Origin: Curvibacter cyanobacteriorum
GTDB taxonomy: Bacteria; Pseudomonadota; Gammaproteobacteria; Burkholderiales; Burkholderiaceae_C
Length of the DNA stretch: 64,000 nt
Assembly: GCF_028649475.1 (NCBI RefSeq)
Contig: NZ_JAQSIP010000001.1
Span: forward strand, 434,001 to 498,000
Direction: 5' to 3'
The notes under the pieces are model-generated. The model ran no database searches, had not been told where the DNA came from, and worked only from the letters and a program-made list of their open reading frames with translations. The position numbers were made by a program, and so were the translations under genes. Of the stretch, positions 11,730 through 21,413 are shown piece by piece. The stretch's first letter is position 1; each line of letters begins with the position of its first letter.

Positions 11730-11900
11730 GGCCCCAAGTGTAGGGGAGTGGCCCCTCGGTCAAGCCGTTCATCGGGTGTGCAGCGGCTTGCATTAGTTCA
11801 CAATATGAAATGCATAAGCACCATTTGAAATATGAACTTTTTGTGCGACACTCGCCCGGTCAACCAATGTGACGTCAACCCCTTTAGCAGGAGACAAACC
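11730..11900. promoter_or_regulatory. Divergent regulatory region between the sensor kinase and aceE
   Basis: The 171-base gap contains an AT-rich island (about 11790-11840) in otherwise GC-rich DNA, where a promoter for aceE is expected. The octamer AATATGAA occurs twice in the same direction, at 11802-11809 and 11829-11836, 27 bases apart, which could be a regulator-binding repeat. I could not define a convincing -35/-10 pair. A strong AGCAGGAG ribosome-binding site (11887-11894) precedes the aceE ATG at 11901. Confidence 0.4.
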
Positions 11901-14615
11901 ATGTCAGCCCAACCCGAGCACGTGCCCGGCATTGCTGCCAACCCGGCGCAAGACCTGGACAACCAAGAAACCCGCGAGTGGATGGACGCGCTCGCCGCGG
12001 TCATCGAGAGTGAAGGGCCTGAACGTGCCCACTTCCTGCTGGAACAACTGCTGGAGCACGCCCGCGAGCACAGCATCGACATGCCGTTCTCGGCCAACAC
12101 CGGCTATGTGAATACCATCGAGCCGGACCAGGAAGAGCGTTGCCCCGGCAACATCGAAATCGAAGAGCGCCTGCGCGCCTACATGCGCTGGAACGCCATG
12201 GCCATGGTGGTCAAGGCCAACCGCCACCACCCGGTCGACGGTGGTGACCTGGGCGGCCACATTGGTTCGTTCGCTTCGCTGGCCCACATGTTCGGTGCCG
12301 GCTTCAACCACTTCTGGCACGCCGAGAGCGAGAACCACGGTGGCGACTGCCTCTACATCCAGGGGCACGTGTCGCCTGGCGTGTACGCCCGCGCCTACCT
12401 GGAAGGCCGCCTGACCGAAGAGCAGCTGCTGCACTTCCGCCAGGAAGTCGACGGCAAGGGCCTGTCGAGCTACCCGCACCCGAAGCTGATGCCCGAGTTC
12501 TGGCAGTTCCCGACCGTCTCGATGGGCCTGGGCCCGCTGATGGCCATCTACCAGGCCCGTTTCCTGAAGTACCTGCACGCCCGTGGCATTGCCAACACCG
12601 AAAACCGCAAGGTCTGGGTGTTCTGCGGCGACGGTGAAATGGACGAAGTCGAATCGCTGGGCGCCATCGGCCTGGCCGCGCGCGAAAAGCTCGACAACCT
12701 GATCTTCGTGGTCAACTGCAACCTGCAACGCCTGGACGGCCCGGTGCGCGGCAACGGCAAGATCATCCAGGAACTCGAAGGCGAGTTCCGCGGTGCCGGC
12801 TGGAACGTCATCAAGCTGCTGTGGGGCTCGGACTGGGATCCGCTGCTGGCCCGCGACAAGGACGGCGCGCTGCGCAAGGTCATGATGGAAACCCTGGACG
12901 GTGACTACCAGTCCTTCAAGGCCAACGACGGCGCCTACGTGCGCAAGAACTTCTTTGGCCGCGACCCGCGCACCCTGGAGATGGTCTCCAAGATGAGCGA
13001 CGAGCAGATCTGGGCGCTGCGCCGCGGTGGCCACGACCCGCAAAAGGTCTACGCCGCCTACGCGGCCGCCGTCAAGCATAAGGGCGAGCCCACCGTGCTG
13101 CTGATCAAGACCGTCAAGGGCTTCGGCATGGGCAAGGCCGGTGAAGGCAAGAACAACGTTCACCAGACCAAGAAGCTGACCGACGAAGACATCAAGATCT
13201 TCCGCGACCGCTTCAACATCCCGATCCCGGACAGCGAACTGCCGAAGATCCCGTTCTACAAGCCGGCCGACGACACGCCGGAAATGAAGTACCTGCACGA
13301 GCGCCGCAAGGCCCTCGGGGGCTACCTGCCGCACCGCCGCACCAAGGCGGACGAGCAGTTCACCGTGCCGTCGCTCGACGTGTTCAAGTCGGTCATGGAA
13401 CCCACGGCCGAAGGCCGTGAGATCTCGACCACCCAGGCCTATGTGCGTTTTCTGACCCAGCTGCTGCGCGACCAGGCCCTGGGCCCGCGCGTGGTGCCCA
13501 TCCTGGTGGACGAAGCCCGGACCTTCGGCATGGAAGGCCTGTTCCGTCAGGTCGGCATCTACAACCCGGCGGGTCAGCAGTACACCCCGGTCGACAAGGA
13601 CCAGGTCATGTACTACCGCGAGGACAAGGCCGGTCAGATCCTGCAGGAAGGCATCAACGAAGCCGGCGGCATGAGCAGCTGGATCGCGGCGGCGACGTCC
13701 TACAGCACCAGCAACCGCATCATGGTGCCGTTCTACGTCTACTACTCGATGTTCGGCTTCCAGCGCATCGGTGACCTGGCCTGGGCGGCCGGCGACATGC
13801 AAGCGCGTGGCTTCCTGCTGGGCGGCACCTCGGGTCGCACCACGCTGAACGGCGAAGGCCTGCAGCACGAAGACGGTCACAGCCACATCTTGGCCGGCAC
13901 CATCCCGAACTGCATCAGCTACGACCCGACCTTCGCACACGAGGTCGGCGTCATCCTGCACCACGGCCTGAAGCGCATGGTCGAGAAGCAGGACAACGTC
14001 TTCTACTACCTGACGCTGCTGAACGAAAACTACGCCATGCCTGGCCTCACGCCCGGCACCGAAGAGCAGATCATCAAGGGCATGTACCTGTGCAAGGAAG
14101 GCGCCAAGCTGACCCCGCGCGTGCAATTGCTGGGCTCGGGCACCATCCTGCGCGAAAGCATTGCCGCCCAGGAACTGCTGGAGCAGGACTGGGGCGTGGC
14201 CGCCAACGTCTGGAGCTGCCCGAGCTTCAACGAGCTGGCCCGCGACGGTCAGGACGCCGAGCGTTTCAACCTGCTGCACCCGCTGGAAACCCCCAAGGTG
14301 CCGTTCGTGGCCCAACAACTGGCTGCCCATGGCGGCCCGGTGGTGGCTTCGACCGACTACATGAAGGCCTATGCCGAGCAGATCCGCTCCTTCATTCCGA
14401 AGGGCCGCACCTACAAGGTGCTGGGCACCGACGGCTTTGGCCGCAGCGATTTCCGTGGCAAGCTGCGCGAGCACTTCGAGGTGAACCGCCATTACATCGT
14501 GGTGGCAGCCCTCAAGGCGCTGAGCGAAGAAGGCACCGTGCCGGCCACCAAGGTGGCTGAGGCGATTGCCAAGTACGGCATCCAAGCCGACAAAATCAAC
14601 CCGCTGTACGCCTGA
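11901..14615 (+). CDS. aceE: Pyruvate dehydrogenase E1 component, homodimeric type
   Basis: Thiamine-diphosphate-dependent decarboxylase that transfers the acetyl group of pyruvate to lipoyl-E2. The 904-residue length matches homodimeric AceE (887 in E. coli). Seen in sequence are [14 protein letters not shown] near the N-terminus, the ThDP-binding [13 protein letters not shown] through [14 protein letters not shown], and the E1 signature [17 protein letters not shown]. The start [10 protein letters not shown] is chosen over an upstream in-frame ATG because a strong AGCAGGAG lies in front of it. It is the first gene of aceE-aceF-BPH-lpdA, 20 bases upstream of aceF. Confidence 0.98.
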   Translation: MSAQPEHVPGIAANPAQDLDNQETREWMDALAAVIESEGPERAHFLLEQLLEHAREHSIDMPFSANTGYVNTIEPDQEERCPGNIEIEERLRAYMRWNAMAMVVKANRHHPVDGGDLGGHIGSFASLAHMFGAGFNHFWHAESENHGGDCLYIQGHVSPGVYARAYLEGRLTEEQLLHFRQEVDGKGLSSYPHPKLMPEFWQFPTVSMGLGPLMAIYQARFLKYLHARGIANTENRKVWVFCGDGEMDEVESLGAIGLAAREKLDNLIFVVNCNLQRLDGPVRGNGKIIQELEGEFRGAGWNVIKLLWGSDWDPLLARDKDGALRKVMMETLDGDYQSFKANDGAYVRKNFFGRDPRTLEMVSKMSDEQIWALRRGGHDPQKVYAAYAAAVKHKGEPTVLLIKTVKGFGMGKAGEGKNNVHQTKKLTDEDIKIFRDRFNIPIPDSELPKIPFYKPADDTPEMKYLHERRKALGGYLPHRRTKADEQFTVPSLDVFKSVMEPTAEGREISTTQAYVRFLTQLLRDQALGPRVVPILVDEARTFGMEGLFRQVGIYNPAGQQYTPVDKDQVMYYREDKAGQILQEGINEAGGMSSWIAAATSYSTSNRIMVPFYVYYSMFGFQRIGDLAWAAGDMQARGFLLGGTSGRTTLNGEGLQHEDGHSHILAGTIPNCISYDPTFAHEVGVILHHGLKRMVEKQDNVFYYLTLLNENYAMPGLTPGTEEQIIKGMYLCKEGAKLTPRVQLLGSGTILRESIAAQELLEQDWGVAANVWSCPSFNELARDGQDAERFNLLHPLETPKVPFVAQQLAAHGGPVVASTDYMKAYAEQIRSFIPKGRTYKVLGTDGFGRSDFRGKLREHFEVNRHYIVVAALKALSEEGTVPATKVAEAIAKYGIQADKINPLYA

Positions 14616-14635
14616 AGCGTCCAGGAGACACAAAC

Positions 14636-16300
14636 ATGGCATTGGTAGACATCAAGGTCCCTGACATCGGGGATTTCGACGAAGTGGCCGTCATTGAGCT
14701 GCTGGTCAAGGTGGGCGACACGGTCAAGGCCGAGCAGTCGCTGATCACCGTCGAGTCGGACAAGGCATCGATGGAGATCCCGTCCTCGCACGCTGGCGTG
14801 GTCAAGGAAATCAAGGTCAAGCTTGGCGACAAGGTCGCTGAAGGCTCGGTCGTGGTGGCCCTGGAGGTCGCGGGTGCCGCGGCTGAGCCGGCGGCGGCCC
14901 CGGCCCCTGTCGCGGCCCCCGCTCCCGTGGCGGCTGCGGCGCCTGTGGCGGCAGCACCGGCCGCACCGGCCGCCACCGGCCCGGTGCAGGTCACGGTGCC
15001 CGACATTGGCGACTTCAAGGACGTGGCCGTCATCGAGCTGCTGGTCAAGGTGGGCGACACGGTCAAGGCCGAGCAGTCGCTGATCACCGTCGAGTCGGAC
15101 AAGGCCTCGATGGAGATCCCGTCCTCGCACGCGGGCGTGGTCAAGGAAATCAAGGTCAAGCTGGGCGACACCGTCAACATCGGTGACCTGGTCGTGGTGC
15201 TCGAAGGCGCCGTGGGCGCGGCCGCACCGGCTGCCGCACCGGCACCTGCTGCGGCCCCCGCCGCCGTCGCCGCGCCGGCGCCGGCCCCCGTGGCCGCGGC
15301 TGCAGCCGTGGCGGCCCCGGCTGCTGCGGCCGTGCCGGCCCACCAGCCGGGCACGCCGTCGGCTGGTTTGCCGCACGCTTCACCCTCGATCCGCAAGTTC
15401 GCCCGTGAACTGGGTGTGCCGCTGGCCGAGGTCAAGGGCACCGGTCCCAAGGGCCGCATCACCCAGGCCGATGTGCAAGCCTTCACCCAGGCGGTGATGG
15501 CGGGCGTGACGCAGACCAAGGCGCAAGCCGCCAAGGCCCCGGTGGCCACGGGCGGTGGCGGCTCCGAACTGGGCCTGATCCCCTGGCCCAAGGTCGACTT
15601 CGCCAAGTTCGGTCCGATCGAACGCAAGGAACTGGGCCGCATCAAGAAGATCAGCGGCGCCAACCTGCTGCGCAACGCCGTGATGATCCCGGCCGTCACC
15701 AACCACGACGACGCCGACATCACCGACCTCGAAGCCTTCCGCGTCCTGACCAACAAGGAAAACGAGAAGAGCGGTGTCAAGGTCACCATGCTGGCCTTCC
15801 TGATCAAGGCTTGCGTGGCCGCGCTCAAGAAGTTCCCCGAGTTCAACAGCTCGCTGGACGGCGATGCGCTGATCTACAAGCAGTACTTCCACATCGGTTT
15901 TGCCGCCGACACCCCGAACGGCCTGGTCGTTCCGGTGATCAAGGACGCCGACAAGAAGGGCGTGCTGCAGATCAGCCAGGAGATGAGCGAGCTGGCCAAG
16001 AAGGCCCGCGACGGCAAGCTGGGCCCGGCCGACATGAGCGGTGCCTGCTTCACCATCTCCAGCCTGGGCGGCATTGGCGGGCGTTACTTCACGCCCATCA
16101 TCAATGCGCCTGAAGTGGCGATCCTGGGTGTCTGCAAGAGCCAGATCGAACCCAAGTGGGACGGCAAGGCCTTCCAGCCGCGCCTGATGCTGCCGCTGTC
16201 GCTGACCTGGGACCACCGCGTGATCGACGGCGCCGCTGCCGCGCGCTTCAACGCGTTCCTGGGCCAGATCCTGGCCGACTTCCGCCGCGTGCTGTTATGA
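14636..16300 (+). CDS. aceF: Pyruvate dehydrogenase E2, dihydrolipoamide acetyltransferase with two lipoyl domains
   Basis: Core of the pyruvate dehydrogenase complex; transfers acetyl from lipoyl to CoA. The 554-residue protein has two lipoyl domains with lipoylated Lys at 43 and 156 (both [10 protein letters not shown]), each followed by long Ala/Pro linkers, then the E1/E3-binding domain ([18 protein letters not shown]), then the catalytic domain ending with [13 protein letters not shown]. The DNA of the two lipoyl domains is almost identical over 147 bases, suggesting recent duplication or gene conversion. A ribosome-binding site CCAGGAG precedes the ATG. The stop codon overlaps an ATG (ATGA) that opens a 17-codon frame leading into the next gene. 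Confidence 0.97.
   Translation: MALVDIKVPDIGDFDEVAVIELLVKVGDTVKAEQSLITVESDKASMEIPSSHAGVVKEIKVKLGDKVAEGSVVVALEVAGAAAEPAAAPAPVAAPAPVAAAAPVAAAPAAPAATGPVQVTVPDIGDFKDVAVIELLVKVGDTVKAEQSLITVESDKASMEIPSSHAGVVKEIKVKLGDTVNIGDLVVVLEGAVGAAAPAAAPAPAAAPAAVAAPAPAPVAAAAAVAAPAAAAVPAHQPGTPSAGLPHASPSIRKFARELGVPLAEVKGTGPKGRITQADVQAFTQAVMAGVTQTKAQAAKAPVATGGGGSELGLIPWPKVDFAKFGPIERKELGRIKKISGANLLRNAVMIPAVTNHDDADITDLEAFRVLTNKENEKSGVKVTMLAFLIKACVAALKKFPEFNSSLDGDALIYKQYFHIGFAADTPNGLVVPVIKDADKKGVLQISQEMSELAKKARDGKLGPADMSGACFTISSLGGIGGRYFTPIINAPEVAILGVCKSQIEPKWDGKAFQPRLMLPLSLTWDHRVIDGAAAARFNAFLGQILADFRRVLL
14684..15169 (+). repeat. Near-identical 147-bp direct repeat encoding the two lipoyl domains of aceF
   Basis: Copies lie at 14684-14830 and 15023-15169, a period of 339 bases. 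Aligned by eye they differ at four positions, all third-base or synonymous-looking changes. The lipoyl domain of lpdA (about 16985-17130) is a third, more diverged relative. The coordinates span both copies and the linker between them. Confidence 0.85.
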
Positions 16301-16350
16301 GCCCCTTGGCCGCCATGCCGGTCCATCGGACTGCGAAGGTCGTCGCATGA
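16297..16350 (+). CDS. Possible 17-codon mini-ORF coupling aceF to the BPH gene
   Basis: A frame of 17 codons starts with an ATG that overlaps the aceF stop (ATGA at 16297-16300) and ends with a TGA that overlaps the BPH start (ATGA at 16347-16350). It begins MSPLAAMPV and has no recognisable domain. Its interest is positional: it exactly tiles the 46-base gap, so terminating ribosomes could be carried from aceF to BPH. It may be chance in GC-rich DNA, and there is no evidence here that the peptide is made. Confidence 0.3.
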   Translation: MSPLAAMPVHRTAKVVA

Positions 16351-16937
16351 CGGCCGTCGTGGTGGTTCGCAAAGGGGGCCAGGTGGCCATCGGCGCGGAC
16401 TCGCTGGTGACCTTTGGCGACACCCGCCTGTCGCACCGCTTTGAAGCGAATGAAAAGCTCTTCAAGGTGCAGGCGCACGGCGGGCCCAGCTATGTCGGCA
16501 TGGCGGGCACGGTGGCGCACTTTCCCGTGCTGCGCAAGGCGCTCAACGCCTTGCCTCAGGATCAGCTGCGTCTGCACAGCCGCGACGAGGTGTTTGACAC
16601 CTTCACCCGGCTGCACCCCTTGCTGAAGGAAACCTTTTTCCTGCAGACCAAGGAAGACGACAACGACCCCTACGAGTCCAGCCAGTTCAGTGTGCTGATC
16701 GCCAACGCGAGCGGCATCTACGGGCTGTACAGCTACCGCGAGGTGTTCGAGTTCAAAGAGTTCTGGGGCATTGGCTCCGGACGCAGCTTTGCGCTGGGCG
16801 CCATGCACGCCACCTATGCCCGGGCCAAGACGGCCCGCGAGGTGGCCGAAGCCGGGCTGGCCGCGAGCTGCGAATTCGATCGCAACTCGGCCGCTCCGAT
16901 CAACCTCTTCACGATCAAATTGAAAGGTTCCGTATGA
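16347..16937 (+). CDS. Beta-proteobacterial proteasome homologue (BPH), HslV-like Ntn-hydrolase
   Basis: A 196-residue N-terminal-nucleophile protease of the proteasome/HslV superfamily. After Met removal the chain starts [11 protein letters not shown], aligning with HslV TTIVSVRRNG; counting that Thr as 1, Asp17 (IGADS) matches the conserved catalytic Asp and a Lys near 36 (NEKLF) is the likely partner of HslV Lys33. GMAGTVAHF matches the HslV AGFAGGTAD region. Length, N-terminus and lineage fit the described BPH family, which forms double rings with no known dedicated ATPase. It lies between aceF and lpdA, with GAAGG 8 bases before the ATG and a 4-base ATGA overlap with lpdA. No hslU is nearby. 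The substrate is unknown. Confidence 0.85.
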   Translation: MTAVVVVRKGGQVAIGADSLVTFGDTRLSHRFEANEKLFKVQAHGGPSYVGMAGTVAHFPVLRKALNALPQDQLRLHSRDEVFDTFTRLHPLLKETFFLQTKEDDNDPYESSQFSVLIANASGIYGLYSYREVFEFKEFWGIGSGRSFALGAMHATYARAKTAREVAEAGLAASCEFDRNSAAPINLFTIKLKGSV

Positions 16938-18763
16938 GCCTGATAGACATCAAAGTGCCGGACATCGGCGACTTTTCCGAAGTGACCGTCATTGAACTGC
17001 TGGTCAAGCCGGGCGACACCGTCAAGGCTGAGCAGTCGCTGATCACCGTCGAGTCCGACAAGGCCTCGATGGAAATCCCCTGCTCGCACGCGGGCGTGGT
17101 CAAAGAACTCAAGGTCAAGCTCGGCGACAAGGTCGCTGAAGGCTCGGTGGTGCTGACGCTGGAAGCCGCTGGTGCGGCCGCACCCGCCGCAGCACCAGCC
17201 CCTGCGGCGGCACCGGCTGCGGCTGCGGCGCCGGTGGTTGCCGCGGCCCCCGCGCCGGTGGCTGCTGCCCCCACGGGCAGCAACGACCTGGACTGCGACG
17301 TGCTGGTGATCGGCGGCGGCCCCGGTGGCTACTCGGCCGCCTTCCGCGCCGCGGACCTGGGCCTCAAGGTGGTGCTGGTCGAGCGCTACGCCACCCTGGG
17401 CGGCGTCTGCCTCAACGTCGGTTGCATCCCCTCCAAGGCGCTGCTGCACGTGGCCGCCGTGATGGACGAGGTCAGCCACATGGCCGACCTGGGGGTGGAC
17501 TTTGGCGCCCCCTCGGTCAACATCGACAAGCTGCGTGGCCACAAGGAAAAGGTCATTGGCAAGCTGACCGGTGGCCTGGCCGCCATGGCCAAGATGCGCA
17601 AGGTGACGGTGGTGCGCGGCTACGGCAGCTTCATCAGCAGCCACCAGCTGCAGGTCGAAGAAACCAATGGCAGCGCGCAGGAGCGCACGGGCAAGACCCA
17701 GACCATCGGCTTCCAGCGCGCCATCATCGCCGCCGGCAGCCAGGCGGTGCGCCTGCCCTTCATGCCCGATGACCCACGCGTCGTCGACAGCACCGGCGCG
17801 CTGGCGCTCAAGGAAGTGCCGGGGCGCATGCTGATCCTGGGCGGCGGCATCATCGGCTTGGAGATGGGCACCGTCTACAGCACGTTGGGCGCGCGCCTGG
17901 ACGTGGTTGAAATGATGGATGGCCTGATGCAGGGCGCGGACCGCGACCTGGTCAAGATCTGGCAGAAGATGAATGCCAAGCGCTTTGACAACATCATGCT
18001 CAAGACCAAGACCGTGTCCGCACGCGCCTTGCCTGAAGGCATTGAAGTCACCTTCGCGCCGGCCGAAGAGGGCGGCACCGCCCCCGCGCCCCAGGTCTAT
18101 GACCTGGTGCTGCAGGCCGTGGGCCGCACGCCCAACGGCAAGAAGATCGGCGCCGAGAAGGCCGGCGTGGCCGTGACCGACCGGGGTTTCATCAACGTCG
18201 ACATCCAGATGCGCACTAACGTGCCGCACATCTTTGCGATTGGTGACATCGTGGGCCAGCCCATGCTGGCGCACAAGGCGGTGCACGAGGCCCACGTGGC
18301 GGCCGAGGTCATCGCTGGTGAACTGCAAGGCAACAAGGAGCTGGCCGCGGCGGCGTTCAACGCCCGCGTCATCCCGAGCGTGGCCTACACCGACCCCGAA
18401 GTGGCGTGGGTGGGTCTGACCGAAGACCAGGCCAAGGCCCAGGGCATCAAGGTCAAGAAGGGCCTGTTCCCGTGGACTGCCTCGGGCCGCGCCATTGCCA
18501 ATGGCCGCGACGAAGGCGTGACCAAGCTGCTGTTCGACGACTCACCCGAGGCCCATGGCCACGGCAAGATCCTCGGCGGCGGCATGGTGGGCACCCACGC
18601 GGGCGACATGATCGGTGAGATCGCGCTGGCCATCGAGATGGGCGCCGACGCGGTGGACATCGGCAAGACCATCCACCCGCACCCCACGCTGGGCGAAAGC
18701 ATCGGCATGGCGGCGGAAATTGCCCACGGCAGCTGCACCGACGTGCCGCCCCAGCGCAAGTAA
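16934..18763 (+). CDS. lpdA: Dihydrolipoyl dehydrogenase (E3) with N-terminal lipoyl domain
   Basis: FAD-dependent E3 that reoxidises dihydrolipoamide with NAD+. Of 609 residues, the first 80 or so form a lipoyl domain with Lys43 in [10 protein letters not shown]; an Ala/Pro linker follows, then the E3 fold from about residue 118 with FAD motif [12 protein letters not shown], redox disulfide C159/C164 in [13 protein letters not shown], an NAD motif [12 protein letters not shown], and the C-terminal HPHPTLGES with the active His. The extra lipoyl domain is common in betaproteobacterial PDH E3. Its ATG overlaps the stop of the BPH gene by 4 bases, so translation is coupled. Confidence 0.97.
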   Translation: MSLIDIKVPDIGDFSEVTVIELLVKPGDTVKAEQSLITVESDKASMEIPCSHAGVVKELKVKLGDKVAEGSVVLTLEAAGAAAPAAAPAPAAAPAAAAAPVVAAAPAPVAAAPTGSNDLDCDVLVIGGGPGGYSAAFRAADLGLKVVLVERYATLGGVCLNVGCIPSKALLHVAAVMDEVSHMADLGVDFGAPSVNIDKLRGHKEKVIGKLTGGLAAMAKMRKVTVVRGYGSFISSHQLQVEETNGSAQERTGKTQTIGFQRAIIAAGSQAVRLPFMPDDPRVVDSTGALALKEVPGRMLILGGGIIGLEMGTVYSTLGARLDVVEMMDGLMQGADRDLVKIWQKMNAKRFDNIMLKTKTVSARALPEGIEVTFAPAEEGGTAPAPQVYDLVLQAVGRTPNGKKIGAEKAGVAVTDRGFINVDIQMRTNVPHIFAIGDIVGQPMLAHKAVHEAHVAAEVIAGELQGNKELAAAAFNARVIPSVAYTDPEVAWVGLTEDQAKAQGIKVKKGLFPWTASGRAIANGRDEGVTKLLFDDSPEAHGHGKILGGGMVGTHAGDMIGEIALAIEMGADAVDIGKTIHPHPTLGESIGMAAEIAHGSCTDVPPQRK

Positions 18764-18801
18764 CGCGGCTGGGGGCCGCCGCGCAGCCCCGTCACACGCA
18801 C

Positions 18802-18835
18802 AGCCCAGGCGGGAGACTGCCTGGGCTTTTCTTTT
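18802..18835 (+). terminator. Rho-independent terminator of the pyruvate dehydrogenase operon
   Basis: A perfect 9-bp stem AGCCCAGGC/GCCTGGGCT with an 8-base loop is followed by TTTCTTTT. It lies 38 bases after the lpdA stop and closes aceE-aceF-BPH-lpdA. Confidence 0.9.
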
Positions 18836-18972
18836 GGCCTTGGGGTGGGGGCGGGATGGGGCGGGCTTGGATCTGAGGGGGTTGGGGTGTTGGGCCGGTG
18901 GGGGGCTTGCTCACCCGCCGGGGGCGGCGCCCTGGGGCCGGTCCCGGCGCCACGGCGGCGCCTCGTCAAGGC

Positions 18973-19449
<477 letters not shown>

Positions 19450-19580
19450 GGTCGAGATTGTCGCCACAAAGCCCACGGACTGGGGACGAACGGTGCCTGG
19501 CCATCGCACAATGGCGCACCGAGCGGCGAGCCCCGTGGGGGCCGCCGCTGTTTTTCAACCTCGTCCAGGAGTTTTTCACC

Positions 19581-20180
19581 ATGTCGTCGACCTCGCCCCG
19601 CCTTCTGATCTTGGCCGGCAGCGCCCGCAACGGTTCGCTGAGCCGCCGCCTGGCCCATGCCGCCTCGCTGGCCGCCACCCAAGCCGGCTTTGTGGCGCGT
19701 GAACTGGACCTGCGCGCCCTGGCGCTGCCGATTTACGACGGCGATCTTGAGGCGGCCGAGGGCCTGCCCGCCGGCGCCAACGTGCTGCACCAGGCCTTGC
19801 TGGACAGCGATGCGGTGCTGGTGGTCACGCCCGAGTACAACGGCTTTCCGACCCCGCTGTTCATCAATGCGCTGGACTGGTTGTCGCGCATCCAGGCCAG
19901 CGAAGGCCGGCCTTCGGGGGTGGCGGGCACGGCCAACAAGCCCACAGCCTTGCTGTCGATGTCGCCGGGCGCCTTGGGGGGGCTGCGCGCGCTGAACTAT
20001 GTGCGTCAGTTCTTGCAGATGAACTTCGCCTCGCTGGTGATCCCGCAGCAGTTCGCGCTGGGGCACGCGGGCGATGCCTTCGAGGCCGATGGCTCGCTCA
20101 AGGACGAGCGCAACCGCCAGGCCGTGCAGGGCGTGCTGAACGCGCTCGCCCAGCTGAGCCGCGCGCTGCCCTCGGCCTGA
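19581..20180 (+). CDS. NADPH-dependent FMN reductase family protein
   Basis: A 199-residue flavodoxin-like reductase. The FMN phosphate loop GSARNGSLSRRLA and the VTPEYNGFPTPLFINALDWLS motif identify the NADPH-dependent FMN reductase/azoreductase (ChrR-, ArsH-like) family. The substrate (flavin, quinone or chromate) cannot be told. The start MSSTSPRLL is chosen because CCAGGAG precedes it; a longer frame without a ribosome-binding site extends 41 codons upstream. A CACAAT that could be a -10 box is present near 19510. It is convergent with the GNAT gene. Confidence 0.88.
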   Translation: MSSTSPRLLILAGSARNGSLSRRLAHAASLAATQAGFVARELDLRALALPIYDGDLEAAEGLPAGANVLHQALLDSDAVLVVTPEYNGFPTPLFINALDWLSRIQASEGRPSGVAGTANKPTALLSMSPGALGGLRALNYVRQFLQMNFASLVIPQQFALGHAGDAFEADGSLKDERNRQAVQGVLNALAQLSRALPSA

Positions 20181-20248
20181 CGGGCCCCCGGCTTGGGGCT
20201 GCCTGGGGGGCGGGCCGTTGCGGGCGCTGGCCTTGGGCGTGGCGCAGC

Positions 20249-20295
20249 GGCTCAGTGGCTCAGTGGCTCAGTGGCTCAGTGGCTCAGTGGCTCAG
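20249..20295. repeat. 8-bp tandem repeat, about 5.9 copies of GGCTCAGT
   Basis: The unit GGCTCAGT is repeated five times exactly from 20249 to 20288, followed by a partial copy to 20295. The array sits between convergent genes and its last copy includes the stop codon of the GNAT gene (minus strand TGA, 20292-20294). A copy-number change would alter only intergenic DNA unless it moved the stop. Confidence 0.95.
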
Positions 20296-20747
20296 CCCAG
20301 CAAAGGGTATTCGTAGCGGATGAAGCCCTGGAACTGCGCCACGCGGTCGTACAGGCGGCGGGCACGCGCGTTGTGGGTCTGCGTCAGCCAGTACAGGCGC
20401 TGCGCCCCGGCGGCGCGTGAGGCTTGCGCCACGGCCTCGATCAAGGCGCTGGCTGTGCCGCGGCCGCGCACGGTCTCGTCCACAAACAAGTCCTGCAGGT
20501 AGCACACCCGCGGTGCCCAGGTGCTGGTGTGAAACAGGTAGTGGGTGAAACCCACCAGCCGGCCCTCGACCCGGGCGCCCAGGCCCCGCACCTCCTCCCC
20601 CGCCATCAGTTTGTCCCAGGCCGCCTGGTAGGTCTCGGCCGCAGTGGGGGTTTCATAAAAGGCCTTGTAGCCTTGGGCCAGGCGCAACCAGTCGGCGTGG
20701 TCGCTGCTGTGCAGTGGCGTGACTTCGAGGGCGGTGTGAGCAGTCAT
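20292..20747 (-). CDS. GNAT-family N-acetyltransferase
   Basis: A 151-residue acetyl-CoA-dependent acyltransferase of unknown substrate. The acetyl-CoA-binding motif A is seen as DLFVDETVRGRGTASALI, followed by AAGAQRLYWLTQTHNARARRLYDRV for motif B. The GxHYLFH and WAPRVCYLQDL strand order fits small-molecule or spermidine-like GNATs. It ends within the 8-bp tandem repeat. Upstream on the same strand is the OsmC-like gene, 93 bases away. Confidence 0.88.
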   Translation of the reverse strand: MTAHTALEVTPLHSSDHADWLRLAQGYKAFYETPTAAETYQAAWDKLMAGEEVRGLGARVEGRLVGFTHYLFHTSTWAPRVCYLQDLFVDETVRGRGTASALIEAVAQASRAAGAQRLYWLTQTHNARARRLYDRVAQFQGFIRYEYPLLG

Positions 20748-20840
20748 GGTGGTGTGTGACAGGGCTGGCTTGGCGCCATCGAACCCCGTGGGGGCAGGTG
20801 TGACGGCGCGATGGGGGTGAGCGGTTGAATGGGCGTGTGG

Positions 20841-21335
20841 TCAGTCGGCCCAGCGCGGCTCGCAACGGATCGTGCAGCGCACCGAATGGGCCAGAAAGCA
20901 GGCCTCATGGGCCTGGTGGTGCAGGGCCTCCAGCTCGGCCTGGCTGGGGCGCTGGGCCGGCGTTGTCGCAGCCGAAGGCGGCGGGCTGAGCCGCAGCACC
21001 GGCCGCAGCAGCACCTCGCGCACGACGGTGCGCCCTTGCTCGTCGGGGCCCATGGTGCCGCTGGCCTGGTCCTCGTAGTGCGCCACCGACCAACCCGCGC
21101 GCGACGCCAGGTCCAGGAACCACAGCATGTGGCAGCTGGCCAGAGCCGCCACAAAAGCCTCCTCGGGGTCGACTGCGCTGGGGTCCGAGAGGGGCAGGGG
21201 CACCACCGACGGTGACGACGACGCCGGCACGCTCAGGCCGCCATCAAACTGCCAAAGGTGCCGTCGGCTGTAGCGGCGTTGGGTGAAGGGGCTGCCGTCG
21301 TGCTGCCATTGCACTGTGGCGTGGTGTTGGCTCAT
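20841..21335 (-). CDS. OsmC-family protein (peroxiredoxin-like)
   Basis: A 164-residue OsmC/Ohr-superfamily protein, predicted to reduce organic hydroperoxides or a related thiol substrate. The two family cysteines are in AALASCHMLWFL and HEACFLAHSVR; DPEEAFVAALASC is the usual helix. Unlike Ohr, it lacks a clear Ohr-type N-terminus, so it is better called OsmC-like (a YhfA-type function is possible). It is divergent from the MocR-type regulator, which may control it; the 78-base shared gap carries a direct repeat. Confidence 0.88.
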   Translation of the reverse strand: MSQHHATVQWQHDGSPFTQRRYSRRHLWQFDGGLSVPASSSPSVVPLPLSDPSAVDPEEAFVAALASCHMLWFLDLASRAGWSVAHYEDQASGTMGPDEQGRTVVREVLLRPVLRLSPPPSAATTPAQRPSQAELEALHHQAHEACFLAHSVRCTIRCEPRWAD

Positions 21336-21347
21336 GGCGGTGGGGGT

Positions 21348-21377
21348 CCTCAGACGTGGTGAAATAGTCCCTCAGTC
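21348..21377. promoter_or_regulatory. Direct repeat CCTCAGAC/CCTCAGTC in the OsmC-MocR divergent gap
   Basis: The octamers CCTCAGAC (21348-21355) and CCTCAGTC (21370-21377) are in the same orientation with starts 22 bases apart, about two helical turns. MocR/PdxR regulators are known to bind direct repeats of this kind, so this may be the operator of the regulator at 21414. This is inferred from spacing and position only. Confidence 0.4.
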
Positions 21378-21413
21378 TAAGAATTTTCAAAGCCATCCAA
21401 GGAGCCAATCCGC

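Noticed and set aside
11904-14642. A 912-codon minus-strand frame opposite aceE
   Set aside because: It is the reverse-strand image of aceE and has no recognisable fold.
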